Source: an uncultured Micrococcaceae bacterium (GTDB taxonomy: Bacteria > Actinomycetota > Actinomycetes > Actinomycetales > Micrococcaceae). Taken from it: a stretch of DNA of 64,000 nucleotides. The stretch spans positions 124,001-188,000 of the forward strand of contig CANNAD010000002.1 of the NCBI GenBank assembly GCA_947502645.1. Direction: 5' to 3'. Both the position numbers and the translations under genes were made by a program. The notes under the pieces are model-generated. The model saw only the letters and a program-made list of their open reading frames with translations. It was not told where the DNA came from and did not search any database. Positions 27,219 to 35,366 of the stretch are shown piece by piece (positions within the stretch are counted from its first letter, which is position 1; the number at the start of each line of letters is the position of its first letter).

Positions 27219-28126
27219 TGACGCCCATATCCCTTCGGCGCTTCGCCGCGCTCTTCTCCGCGAACGATGGGTACGCGAACAGCGTTTCCCCATTCCGTCC
27301 AGGAGCCATCGTAATTTCGTACGTTCTCGAAGCCCAGCAGGTGCTTCAACACGAACCAGGTATGACTTGATCGTTCCCCGATACGGCAGTAGGCAACGAC
27401 GTCGTCGTCGTCCTTCAGCCCCGCTTCCTCGCGGTAGATGGCGTCAAGCTCGGTCCGGCTTCGGAAGGTTCCATCCTCGGCTGCTGCCCGCCCCCACGGG
27501 ACCGAAGCTGCTGAGGGGATATGCCCGCCGCGCAGCGCTCCCTCTTCAGGGTATGACGGCATGGTTGTCCGCTCGCCGCTGTATTCCTGCGGTGAGCGCA
27601 CGTCGATCAGCGGCTTTCCGAAATGATTGAGCACGTCCGGAAGGAACGCCCTGATTTCTTCATCCCGCCGCTCGCAGACAGGGTAGTCGGTGCTTTCAGG
27701 AGTTGGCTTCTCCGTGGTGAATGGACGCTTTTCCGCTATCCACTTGTCTCTGCCGCCATCAAGCAACCGCACATCTTCATGACCGAAAAGGGTGAAGACC
27801 CACAGTGCGTAGGCAGCCCACCAGTTGCTCTTGTCGCCATAGATGACAACCGTGGTGTCGCGTGAGATGCCTTTGGCGGACATCAACGCGGCGAATTGTT
27901 CCCCGTTGATGTAATCGCGCGAGACAGGATCATTGAGGTCCGTGTGCCAGTCCACCTTGACTGACCCGGGTATGTGACCAACCTCGTATAGAAGGATGTC
28001 CTCATCTGACTCCACAACGACGAGGTCATCGGAGCCAAGACGTTCTTCCAGCCACTGTGCGGACACGATTCTTTCTGGGTGAGCATACTCCGAGAACTTC
28101 GAACTGGAATCTACTGCCATGGGCAT
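27215..28126 (-). CDS. sseA: Thiosulfate/3-mercaptopyruvate sulfurtransferase (two rhodanese domains)
   Basis: 303 residues. The N-terminal rhodanese domain (about 20-140) is inactive-like; the C-terminal domain carries the active-site loop [13 protein letters not shown] with the persulfide Cys. Conserved [17 protein letters not shown] and [11 protein letters not shown] stretches are present. Of two nearby ATGs I chose 28126, which has AAAGG 9 bases upstream. Forms an operon with sufE, so it probably feeds or receives sulfane sulfur from the same system. Divergent from zapE. Confidence 0.9.
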   Translation of the reverse strand: MPMAVDSSSKFSEYAHPERIVSAQWLEERLGSDDLVVVESDEDILLYEVGHIPGSVKVDWHTDLNDPVSRDYINGEQFAALMSAKGISRDTTVVIYGDKSNWWAAYALWVFTLFGHEDVRLLDGGRDKWIAEKRPFTTEKPTPESTDYPVCERRDEEIRAFLPDVLNHFGKPLIDVRSPQEYSGERTTMPSYPEEGALRGGHIPSAASVPWGRAAAEDGTFRSRTELDAIYREEAGLKDDDDVVAYCRIGERSSHTWFVLKHLLGFENVRNYDGSWTEWGNAVRVPIVRGEERGEAPKGYGRQ

Positions 28127-28322
28127 TGAAAACGACCTTTCTGGTGCGTCTGGAAAAAATCCACCGTCCTCTAGCCTAACCACGCGCTGGCACAGTAACT
28201 TCCCACCGATCTTTTTGCGTGTTTCAGCTCACACGACTTCGGGTCTGCGGAATGTTGTGGCGTATCGTAACGGAGGCGGATATTTGATCCGTCCCACCTC
28301 TCATCAACAGAACGGACTCCGT

Positions 28323-29360
28323 GTGCCCACGATTGAGCGTCTGACACAACGTACCCCGCATGTTTCGGCGGACGAGTTGCTCTCAGGGTTTCATCCGTCG
28401 GCACGGTTTGGCGAGGTCTCCTTCGACAGTTACCGTCCCGATCCCGCTCAGCCCTCACAGGCTGCTGCTGTCAAGGCGCTGCGCGCATTTGCCCACGGCG
28501 TTGGTCAGGGGCAGGCGGGCGTGCTCCAGCGCTTGTTCGGAGGTGGGAAAAGTGCGGGCAAGGCCGGTATTTATCTGGACGGCGGGTTTGGTGTGGGAAA
28601 AACGCACTTGCTGGCGTCGCTGTGGCACGCATCGCCGGGCCCCAAAGCCTTCGGCACATTCGTCGAGTACACAAACCTCGTCGGAGCGTTGTCGTTCCGC
28701 AGGACCGTGGAGGAACTGAGTTCCTACAAGCTGGTATGCATCGACGAGTTCGAACTCGATGATCCAGGCGACACAGTACTGATGTCTCGATTGATGCGTG
28801 AGCTGGCCGACGCCGGCGTGAAACTGGCCGCGACGTCGAACACTTTGCCTGGTTCACTGGGGGAGGGGAGATTTGCCTCCGTCGATTTCCAGCGCGAGAT
28901 TCAGGTTCTTGCCAACCAATTCGACGTCATCCGTGTTGACGGAGAAGACTACCGGCATCGTGGACTTCCGGAAGCGCCGAGCCCACTCGGAACGGAGGAC
29001 CTCGCAGAAAAAGTAGAGGCCCTGCCCGAGGATGTCGTCGTCGCCGAGGATCGCTTCCCTGAGCTGATCCGTCACCTCTCCACTGTCCATCCGAGCCGCT
29101 ATCGTCAACTGCTCGATGGTATCGACGCGGTTGCCTGGCACGACGTCGAGCCGATCCACGAACAGGCGGTAGCACTACGCTTTGTGGTTCTGGCGGACAG
29201 ATTGTATGACCGCAATATTTCAATCGTTGCCAGTGGAACCCCTATGGACGGGCTTTTTACCGATGAAATGATGTCCGGGGGATATATGAAGAAGTATCAC
29301 CGGGCGGTGTCGCGGTTGACGGCATTGGCGCGTGAAGGGCAGCAGGGCGAAGAAGCCTGA
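28323..29360 (+). CDS. zapE: AFG1-like ATPase, cell division protein ZapE
   Basis: 345 residues. P-loop ATPase with Walker A GGFGVGKTHLLASLW and Walker B KLVCIDEFELDDPGD, a sensor-like AATSNTLPGSLGEGRF and a C-terminal TDEMMSGGYMKKYHRAVSRL. The frame is open about 200 bases further upstream, but the GTG at 28323 gives the usual N-terminus (PTIERLTQRTPHVSADELL). ZapE interacts with FtsZ in E. coli; whether it does so here is unknown. Convergent with the tRNA cluster. Confidence 0.88.
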   Translation: MPTIERLTQRTPHVSADELLSGFHPSARFGEVSFDSYRPDPAQPSQAAAVKALRAFAHGVGQGQAGVLQRLFGGGKSAGKAGIYLDGGFGVGKTHLLASLWHASPGPKAFGTFVEYTNLVGALSFRRTVEELSSYKLVCIDEFELDDPGDTVLMSRLMRELADAGVKLAATSNTLPGSLGEGRFASVDFQREIQVLANQFDVIRVDGEDYRHRGLPEAPSPLGTEDLAEKVEALPEDVVVAEDRFPELIRHLSTVHPSRYRQLLDGIDAVAWHDVEPIHEQAVALRFVVLADRLYDRNISIVASGTPMDGLFTDEMMSGGYMKKYHRAVSRLTALAREGQQGEEA

Positions 29361-29396
29361 ACGGCCGCCGCTGAACTGAAGCGGTTACTCAATGGG

Positions 29397-29468
29397 TGGG
29401 CGATACTGGGATCGAACCAGTGACCTCTTCCGTGTCAGGGAAGCGCGCTACCGCTGCGCCAATCGCCC
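29397..29468 (-). tRNA. tRNA-Val (GAC)
   Basis: A 72-base cloverleaf with acceptor GGGCGAT, anticodon loop CTGACAC (anticodon GAC) and T arm ACTGGTTCGATCCCAGT. CCA is not encoded. Identical to the copy at 29599-29670. Confidence 0.95.
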
Positions 29469-29494
29469 GGGAATGCAACATTCAAGATGTTCTG

Positions 29495-29571
29495 TGGAGC
29501 GGACGACGGGATTCGAACCCGCGACATCCACCTTGGCAAGGTGGTGCTCTAGCCAGCTGAGCTACGTCCGC
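29495..29571 (-). tRNA. tRNA-Gly (GCC)
   Basis: Acceptor GCGGACG, anticodon loop TTGCCAA (anticodon GCC), T arm with GGTTCGAATCC, discriminator U. Here the CCA end is encoded, unlike in its identical-bodied copy at 29832-29905. Confidence 0.95.
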
Positions 29572-29598
29572 ATGATGTGGTTTCAAAGAACCACATCG

Positions 29599-29670
29599 TG
29601 GGCGATACTGGGATCGAACCAGTGACCTCTTCCGTGTCAGGGAAGCGCGCTACCGCTGCGCCAATCGCCC
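29599..29670 (-). tRNA. tRNA-Val (GAC), second copy
   Basis: Same 72-base sequence as 29397-29468. It is separated from the Gly gene by a 9-bp hairpin at 29574-29597, a likely processing signal. Confidence 0.95.
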
Positions 29671-29696
29671 GTAAGGGTAAAACAAATCCTGCCACG

Positions 29697-29767
29697 AGGT
29701 GGGGACGGGATTCGAACCCGCGTATACGGCTTTGCAGGCCGCTGCCTCGCCTCTCGGCCACCCCACC
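29697..29767 (-). tRNA. tRNA-Cys (GCA)
   Basis: Acceptor GGTGGGG, anticodon loop CTGCAAA (anticodon GCA), discriminator U, T arm GGTTCGAATCC. Single copy in the cluster. Confidence 0.95.
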
Positions 29768-29831
29768 GTGACCTGGCCGGAACCAGGAACGCCATGCCGT
29801 ACGAGACGACGATGGCTGACAGTGACTTGCG

Positions 29832-29905
29832 AGCGGACGACGGGATTCGAACCCGCGACATCCACCTTGGCAAGGTGGTGCTCTAGCCAGCTGAGCTACG
29901 TCCGC
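29832..29905 (-). tRNA. tRNA-Gly (GCC), second copy; first gene of the cluster
   Basis: Same body as 29498-29571 but no encoded CCA. Transcription order is Gly-Cys-Val-Gly-Val. Confidence 0.95.
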
Positions 29906-30037
29906 ATGTTGGCCGCTGATGAACCCAATTACCCGGGTTTCCCCGCGAAGAATCGGTGCTGATCCGCACTTTCCAACGAGTAAGAACAATATATGAGGAA
30001 TGGGGGTTCGTCCAATTGAAGTCTCAGAGACGTGCAA

Positions 30038-30066
30038 TTGTTCATCGACGCCGTCCTGGGTTAGCA
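30038..30066 (+). promoter_or_regulatory. Promoter of tRNA-Val (CAC)
   Basis: TTGTTC, a 17-base spacer and TTAGCA, ending 16 bases before the tRNA 5' end. Confidence 0.5.
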
Positions 30067-30082
30067 TTCTTGGTGCATGTAG

Positions 30083-30154
30083 GGGCGATTGGCGCAGTGG
30101 TAGCGCGCTTCGTTCACACCGAAGAGGTCACTGGTTCGAACCCAGTATCGCCCA
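30083..30154 (+). tRNA. tRNA-Val (CAC)
   Basis: Acceptor GGGCGAT, anticodon loop TTCACAC (anticodon CAC), T arm ACTGGTTCGAACCCAGT. Shares its acceptor, D and T arms with the tRNA-Val (GAC) genes and differs mostly in the anticodon arm, so it is a paralogue. Transcribed away from the cluster; CCA not encoded. Confidence 0.95.
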
Positions 30155-30168
30155 CAGCCATCCGGGTC

Positions 30169-30196
30169 ATCCGCCAGCCGTTCATGGCCGGCGGAT
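30169..30196 (+). terminator. Hairpin after tRNA-Val, weak or U-less terminator
   Basis: Arms ATCCGCCAGCC and GGCCGGCGGAT (one mismatch) with a 6-base loop; no T tract follows. Confidence 0.4.
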
Positions 30197-30232
30197 ACCA
30201 AAAATGTCAGTGCAACATGGAATGCTGATTTT

Positions 30233-31087
30233 ATGACAGCCCCAGCACTTGCCCACCAGACGGCGTACGGCCGTATGTATTCCCGGTCCCTGTCGGAGTC
30301 ACCAAGCGTCCCCTCGATCACTACGGTCATAGGCCAGGCGCCGCATTCCCTTGATGGATGGTTTGGCTTCATGTCGGCGAACGCGCTGGCCCAAGATCCT
30401 CGTCTCGCTGGTTCGTTGGGAGACCCGGCAAAGCTGAAAACCTGCATCAGGGAAGCCGCGAATGCAGCAGCGCTCTACCGGGACGAGGCTGCCGCGCGTG
30501 GAGACAGGGTCCACACGTACTGTGAGCAGGTGTCGCTGAAGGCTCTTGGGCGGCCCCACCGTCTGGACGAATGCCGGTCGGAGCTCGCCGCACACGGTGA
30601 GGAAGCGTTCGCCGCGCGCTTTGACGAATGGTGGGACCTTTATCAGGTGGAACCCCTCGCGCCGGAAATCACCATTTGGAACAGCGAGGTCGGGTATGCC
30701 GGAACCCTGGATCTCGTAGCCCGCATTGCAGGACGTACGTGCCTGATCGATTACAAGACCAAGGGCACAGACCGCTACGGCAAAGTCAAGGACATGGATG
30801 CCAAGGTAGTGATGCAGCTGGTTGCCGGGCTGAAGGCCATGGAGTCCCTGGTGGATGCACAGGAGGGCACCTGGGAGCCATGGGCGCACGGCGACGCCCC
30901 GATCCTCATGGGCGTTGCAATCGGTGAAACCGAGGTGCGGCCCATGCGCGCAAACCCTGAGGTACTTCCCAGGCACTGGTACAAATTCTGTTCGCTACGC
31001 AGGATGTGGGAGACCAGCCGGGACGCGGCCGAGGCCGGACATCCGCTGTTGCCCATTGCTCCACCGCCCCAGTCCCGAGGTGATTAA
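30233..31087 (+). CDS. PD-(D/E)XK superfamily nuclease-like protein
   Basis: 284 residues, soluble. The central region holds a RecB/Cas4-like nuclease signature: a Glu in WNSEVGYAG, Asp in GTLDLVARI, the D-x-K pair in CLIDYKTKG and a Gln in VMQLVAGLKAM. The N-terminal third is a helical domain with a KLKTCIREAANAAA helix. No helicase or phage gene is near, and codon use matches its neighbours, so it looks like a resident gene. Substrate and partners unknown. It follows the tRNA-Val gene by 78 bases. Confidence 0.7.
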   Translation: MTAPALAHQTAYGRMYSRSLSESPSVPSITTVIGQAPHSLDGWFGFMSANALAQDPRLAGSLGDPAKLKTCIREAANAAALYRDEAAARGDRVHTYCEQVSLKALGRPHRLDECRSELAAHGEEAFAARFDEWWDLYQVEPLAPEITIWNSEVGYAGTLDLVARIAGRTCLIDYKTKGTDRYGKVKDMDAKVVMQLVAGLKAMESLVDAQEGTWEPWAHGDAPILMGVAIGETEVRPMRANPEVLPRHWYKFCSLRRMWETSRDAAEAGHPLLPIAPPPQSRGD

Positions 31088-31165
31088 ACTGACGAGTCCC
31101 ACGGTGAGGGGGCAACTAGCCATCGACGGTGTGGGCGCGTCGATAACCTCCCCTCCAGCAACAAC

Positions 31166-31171
31166 TAGACT
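31166..31171 (+). promoter_or_regulatory. -10 box upstream of def
   Basis: TAGACT 42 bases before the def ATG. No clear -35. The same hexamer occurs before rpsA, hisI and the 57901 gene. Confidence 0.45.
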
Positions 31172-31213
31172 GGACTTTTCACAGACTCGCGAGGCAAAGG
31201 AACCGCAGCACAC

Positions 31214-31813
31214 ATGGCAATTCTCCCCATCCGGACCGTAGGTGACCCGGTGCTGCGCACTGAAGCGTCAAAGGTCACTAAATTCGGAGTCGAGCTGGAG
31301 CGTCTGGTGGCGGACATGGCTGAAACGATGGCGGATGTTCACGGCGCAGGACTTGCCGCGCCGCAGGTGGGTATTTCGCTTCGAATCTTTACCTTCAACG
31401 TAGACGGTGCTTCCGGACACGTCATCAATCCACATCTTGAAATCGGTGAGGAACTGCAGCCGGATCATCCGGAAGGCTGCCTGTCCGTGCCTGAACTGGG
31501 GTTTGTGGTGCCCCGTCAACAATGGGCCAGGGTCACTGGAGTTGATGCCTCCGGAGCTCCGGTCAGCTATGAGGGTACTGGCATGCTCGCGCGGTGCTTT
31601 CAGCATGAAACAGATCATCTCAATGGGCAGCTGTACATCGACCGGCTGGAAGGGGAAGACCGGAAAAGCGCTTTCAGAGCGATCAGGAAATCTGACTATG
31701 AAGCAGTTATTGCGCGGACCGTTGCTGAGCGGGGACAGAGCATCGATTCGAGTTTCGGCCGCCCCGCACGCTCCGGTCGTCCGTCTGCTGGCGGCACGAC
31801 GAAAGGGAGCTAG
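31214..31813 (+). CDS. def: Peptide deformylase
   Basis: 199 residues. Removes the formyl group from nascent polypeptides. The three motifs are GAGLAAPQVG, EGCLSVP (metal-ligand Cys) and QHETDHLNG (HExxH-type metal and catalytic residues). A C-terminal tail of about 35 residues is Ser/Arg/Gly-rich. AAAGGA precedes the ATG. Followed after 3 bases by fmt, the enzyme that puts on the formyl group, in an operon with rsmB and rpe. Confidence 0.95.
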   Translation: MAILPIRTVGDPVLRTEASKVTKFGVELERLVADMAETMADVHGAGLAAPQVGISLRIFTFNVDGASGHVINPHLEIGEELQPDHPEGCLSVPELGFVVPRQQWARVTGVDASGAPVSYEGTGMLARCFQHETDHLNGQLYIDRLEGEDRKSAFRAIRKSDYEAVIARTVAERGQSIDSSFGRPARSGRPSAGGTTKGS

Positions 31814-31816
31814 AAG

Positions 31817-32740
31817 ATGCGCGTTCTATTCGCCGGGACCCCCGACGTCGCCGTCCCGTCACTGGACGCACTCGTGGAGGCCGGGTTCGACGTCGTAGCT
31901 GTTCTGACACGTCCAGATGCCCAGCTGGGAAGGAAAAAAATCATGACTCCTTCTCCGGTCGCAGCGAGAGCCGCGGAGCTGGGCATACCCGTCGTCAAAG
32001 CATCCAGAATTGATGAGGGCGTCGAGAGCAGCCTTCGGGCTTTCAGCCCTGAAATTGCTGCTGTCGTTGCGTACGGTGCCTTGATCCCTGCGGCAGCGCT
32101 GGAGATCCCGACCCACGGCTGGGTCAACCTTCATTTTTCCCTCTTGCCGGCCTGGCGAGGCGCCGCTCCCGTTCAATACGCTGTCATCAACGGCGACGAC
32201 GTCACCGGTGCATCCACATTCCTTCTCGAACCAGGGCTGGATACCGGTCCGGTCTTTGGCACCATGACAGAGTCCGTCAAGCCAACGGACACGGCGGGGG
32301 AACTGCTGGTGCGCCTGTCGCATAGCGGTTCTGCATTACTCGTCCAGACCATTGCTGCAATCGGTTCCGGTCAGGTAGTACCCGTGCCACAGACCGGGGA
32401 CGTGACGTCTGCCCCCAAACTGACGATTGGGGATGCACGCGTGGACTGGGAGAAACCAGCGTTGGCTATCCGCCGGCACATCAATGGGGTGACGCCGGAG
32501 CCCGGCGCCTGGACAATGGCCGACGGGCAGCGGATAAAAATTGGACCTGTGCGGATCTCCGGGGACACACACAAGCTGCTGCCAGGGGAGGTCTCCAGGG
32601 ATGAGGCGGGAAACGTCGTCGTCGGTAGCGGTTCAGGAAGCCTAGTTCTCGGCCAGATTCAACCGGCGGGTAAAAAATCAATGTTCGGCACAGACTGGTT
32701 TCGCGGTGCATCCCAAAGTAAAAAGGTGGTATTTGAATGA
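31817..32740 (+). CDS. fmt: Methionyl-tRNA formyltransferase
   Basis: 307 residues. Formylates initiator Met-tRNA with 10-formyl-THF. N-terminal LFAGTPDVAVPSLDAL, catalytic region HFSLLPAWRGAAPVQYAVINGDD with the Asn/His/Asp set (NLHFSLLPAWRG), and a C-terminal OB-like tRNA-binding domain from about residue 205. Its stop overlaps the rsmB start (ATGA). Confidence 0.95.
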   Translation: MRVLFAGTPDVAVPSLDALVEAGFDVVAVLTRPDAQLGRKKIMTPSPVAARAAELGIPVVKASRIDEGVESSLRAFSPEIAAVVAYGALIPAAALEIPTHGWVNLHFSLLPAWRGAAPVQYAVINGDDVTGASTFLLEPGLDTGPVFGTMTESVKPTDTAGELLVRLSHSGSALLVQTIAAIGSGQVVPVPQTGDVTSAPKLTIGDARVDWEKPALAIRRHINGVTPEPGAWTMADGQRIKIGPVRISGDTHKLLPGEVSRDEAGNVVVGSGSGSLVLGQIQPAGKKSMFGTDWFRGASQSKKVVFE

Positions 32741-34272
32741 GCCCGGGTCAACCTCGGCGTCGGCCCGAAAACGGCGAACAGAACAGACGCAACAGTCAGG
32801 GCAGAGAGCGCAACCGCGGTGGACAGCGTGACTTCTCCCAGGCGGTCCCGTCGCAGCGTAAACGTGCTGCTGATCCGGCCCGTCTGGTGGCCTTTGAGGT
32901 GCTCCGTGCGGTGGCCGAAGACGACGCCTACGGCAATCTTGTGCTCCCGGAAAAGATCCGCAGCCATCGTCTGGACAAGCGGTCATCCGGATTCGCTACC
33001 GAACTGACGTACGGCGCCCTGCGCGGACAAGGGTTCTACGATGCAGTGCTGGCAACCTGTGTAGACCGTCCCCTCGCACAACTGGATCCGGCAATTCTTG
33101 ATGCCCTCCGGATCGGAACCCACCAACTTCTTGCCATGCGCGTGCCGCATCATGCTGCCCTGGATGAAACGGTGAGCCTCGGCCGCGCCGTGATCGGAGC
33201 CGGGCCTGCCGGACTGATCAACGCCGTGCTAAGGAAAGTGACCCAGCGCACCCGCGATGAATGGGTCGAAGAACTCACCTCCGGTGAAAGCGATTCAAAT
33301 CGTCGAGCCTCCATCCAGTACAGCCACCCTGCCTGGATTGTCAGGGCGTTCCGGCAGTCGTTGGTTGCACACGGTCGGCCGGTCACCGAAATAGACGAAC
33401 TTCTGGCAGCGAACAACGCCGCGCCCGTCGTCAATCTCGTGGCCCTTCCGGGCATCGGGATATTGGATGAGGCGCGGGCAGCCGGAGGCGAGGACGGGGA
33501 CCTGGCACCGGAATCAATGTTTTACAGTCAGGGCGATGTTGCCCGGCTGGAAAGCGTGCGCTCGGGCGCGGTCCGGGTTCAGGACGCAGGTTCACAGCTC
33601 ATAGCGCGCGCAACAGCTGCAGCTGAGCTGGGCAATGGTACGGATGAGAAGTGGCTTGACCTCTGCGCCGGACCCGGCGGGAAGGCGGCGCTGCTGGCTG
33701 CCCTTGCCCAGCAGCGCGGAGCAGTCCTGACGGCAAATGAGCCAGCGCAGCACCGGGTGAGGCTCGTAGCACAGGCTTTGAAGGCCGTCGGTCAGGAGAG
33801 CTGGGTGGTGCGTCACGGCGATGGCCGGGACGTCGGAACGCAGTTCCCTGGCCACTATGACCGCGTTCTCGTTGACGCACCCTGCACCGGTCTGGGCGCC
33901 CTTCGACGACGCCCGGAGGCCAGATGGCGCCGTCAGCCCGGAGACATCGCTGAGCTCGGAGTGCTGCAACGCGAATTGCTGGCCTCTGCGGTGGACGCAG
34001 TCCGTCCCGGCGGCATCGTTGTGTACGCAACATGTTCACCGCACCCAGCGGAAACCAAGGCCGTCGTCGATGACATCCTGCAGAACCGGCAGGACCTTGA
34101 AGCAGTGGACGCTCCGGCTCTTCTCGGCGATGTGAGCATGAGGGGCAGCCAACTCGACGCCGGAAATGGGATGACCGCGCAGCTGTGGCCGCACGTCCAC
34201 GTCACAGATGCCATGTTCATGGCCGTCATACGTAAGAAGCAGGACACCACGGAGCCAGCAGAGACGAAGTAA
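32737..34272 (+). CDS. rsmB: 16S rRNA (cytosine-5) methyltransferase RsmB family
   Basis: 511 residues. A basic, Arg/Gln-rich N-terminus of about 45 residues, a NusB-like domain (about 50-185), then a Rossmann methyltransferase domain with LCAGPGGKAALLAALA, the catalytic Cys pair in DAPCTGLGALRRRPEARW and YATCSPHPAETKAVV. Modifies C967-type positions of 16S rRNA in the family. Co-transcribed with def and fmt. Confidence 0.92.
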   Translation: MSPGQPRRRPENGEQNRRNSQGRERNRGGQRDFSQAVPSQRKRAADPARLVAFEVLRAVAEDDAYGNLVLPEKIRSHRLDKRSSGFATELTYGALRGQGFYDAVLATCVDRPLAQLDPAILDALRIGTHQLLAMRVPHHAALDETVSLGRAVIGAGPAGLINAVLRKVTQRTRDEWVEELTSGESDSNRRASIQYSHPAWIVRAFRQSLVAHGRPVTEIDELLAANNAAPVVNLVALPGIGILDEARAAGGEDGDLAPESMFYSQGDVARLESVRSGAVRVQDAGSQLIARATAAAELGNGTDEKWLDLCAGPGGKAALLAALAQQRGAVLTANEPAQHRVRLVAQALKAVGQESWVVRHGDGRDVGTQFPGHYDRVLVDAPCTGLGALRRRPEARWRRQPGDIAELGVLQRELLASAVDAVRPGGIVVYATCSPHPAETKAVVDDILQNRQDLEAVDAPALLGDVSMRGSQLDAGNGMTAQLWPHVHVTDAMFMAVIRKKQDTTEPAETK

Positions 34273-34281
34273 GGGGTAACC

Positions 34282-34971
34282 ATGGCACATTGCGCTATTC
34301 ATCCGAGCATCCTCAGCGCCGACTTTGTGAATCTGGAGCGGGAACTCGGTCGAATCAGGGGAGCCGACGCCGTCCATGTGGACGTCATGGACAACCATTT
34401 CGTACCGAACCTGACGCTTGGGCTGCCTGTTGTGAAGCGGATCGCAGAATCAACGCAACTGCCAATCGATGCTCATCTCATGATTGAGGATGCAGACCAC
34501 TGGGCCCCCAGATATGCCGAGCTTGGTCTGGCCTCAGTGACTTTTCACGCCGAGGCTGCGCGGGCTCCCATCAAGCTCGCGCGGGATCTGCGGAGCAACG
34601 GGGCCAAGGCCGGAATGGCGCTGCGCCCTGCGACGTCCGTGCTGCCCTACCTGGACATGTTGCCCGAACTGGATCTGCTCCTGATCATGACGGTGGAGCC
34701 AGGGTTCGGGGGCCAGTCTTTCCTTGACCTGACACTGCCCAAGATTCGTACCGCTGCCAGGGCCGCTGCGGACGCAGACCTTGATCTTGCTATCCAGGTT
34801 GACGGCGGTATTTCACTGGAAACCATTGAACGGGCAGCAGAAGCCGGGGCCACGGTCTTCGTTGCCGGTTCCGCCGTATATGGCGCTGAGAGCCCTGAGG
34901 ACGCAGTGGCAGCACTTCGTCGAACAGCGGGATCTGCTGCTGGCGGCACCCCCAGGACGTCGTCGGAATAA
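34282..34971 (+). CDS. rpe: Ribulose-phosphate 3-epimerase
   Basis: 229 residues, TIM barrel. Interconverts ribulose-5-P and xylulose-5-P in the pentose phosphate pathway. Motifs: [33 protein letters not shown] (metal ligands), [24 protein letters not shown] and [10 protein letters not shown]. The ATG comes 9 bases after the rsmB stop. Lies directly before the FMN-riboswitch-controlled operon; ribulose-5-P is the substrate of RibB, so the adjacency makes metabolic sense. Confidence 0.94.
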   Translation: MAHCAIHPSILSADFVNLERELGRIRGADAVHVDVMDNHFVPNLTLGLPVVKRIAESTQLPIDAHLMIEDADHWAPRYAELGLASVTFHAEAARAPIKLARDLRSNGAKAGMALRPATSVLPYLDMLPELDLLLIMTVEPGFGGQSFLDLTLPKIRTAARAAADADLDLAIQVDGGISLETIERAAEAGATVFVAGSAVYGAESPEDAVAALRRTAGSAAGGTPRTSSE

Positions 34972-35020
34972 GAAGCGTCCATATCTGCTTCTATGAGATA
35001 ATCAACGCATAACTGCATAC

Positions 35021-35160
35021 ACGTGCTCCGGGGTCGGTGTAATTCCGAACCGGCGGTTATAGTCCGCGACCCGATCAGCAGCGCCCTCAGGGCAACGTTG
35101 GACGGTTGAGCCGGTGAAATTCCGGCACCGACAGTTAAAGTCTGGATGGGAGAAGCACGT
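35021..35160 (+). ncRNA. FMN riboswitch (RFN element)
   Basis: The strand shows the classic element: closing P1 helix ACGTGCT/AGCACGT at its two ends, the conserved CTCCGGGGTCGGTGTAATTC, AACCGGCGGTTATAGTCCGC, GACGGTTGAGCCGGTGAAATT and ACCGACAGTTAAAGTCTGGA stretches in order. Represses riboflavin genes when FMN is bound. A GATAAT box at 34997-35002 could be its promoter. No terminator with a T tract follows, so control of translation start is more likely than transcription attenuation. Confidence 0.96.
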
Positions 35161-35258
35161 ACAGAAGGTCGATGCTTCGGCGCGTTCACTGGACGCTGTC
35201 GAGCCAAAATACCGACCCTGTCGTCACCCCCGGAGCCGCCGCGAAAGGGAAGGACGAA

Positions 35259-35366
35259 ATGAATATTCTGCGGTGGCTCTATAACGCGACCATTCAGCGT
35301 GGCTCAAGCCAGCTGCTGGTCTGTAACAACTCAGAACTTCTGGTCTGTCCGCTGGTGCAACAGTGA
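35259..35366 (+). CDS. Small leader ORF coupled to ribD
   Basis: 35 residues, beginning MNILRWLYNATIQRGS and ending PLVQQ; it contains a repeated QLLVC / ELLVC pattern. GGGAAGGA lies 4 bases before the ATG, a near-perfect ribosome-binding site, and the stop TGA overlaps the ribD GTG (GTGA). The frame remains open back to an ATG at 35172, just after the riboswitch (64 residues, weaker site with a 3-base gap). I recognise no family. The position implies a translational-coupling leader peptide. Confidence 0.5.
   Translation: MNILRWLYNATIQRGSSQLLVCNNSELLVCPLVQQ

Noticed and set aside
29574-29597. 9-bp hairpin between tRNA-Gly and tRNA-Val as a terminator
   Set aside because: No T tract, and it is inside a co-transcribed tRNA cluster; a processing structure is more likely.
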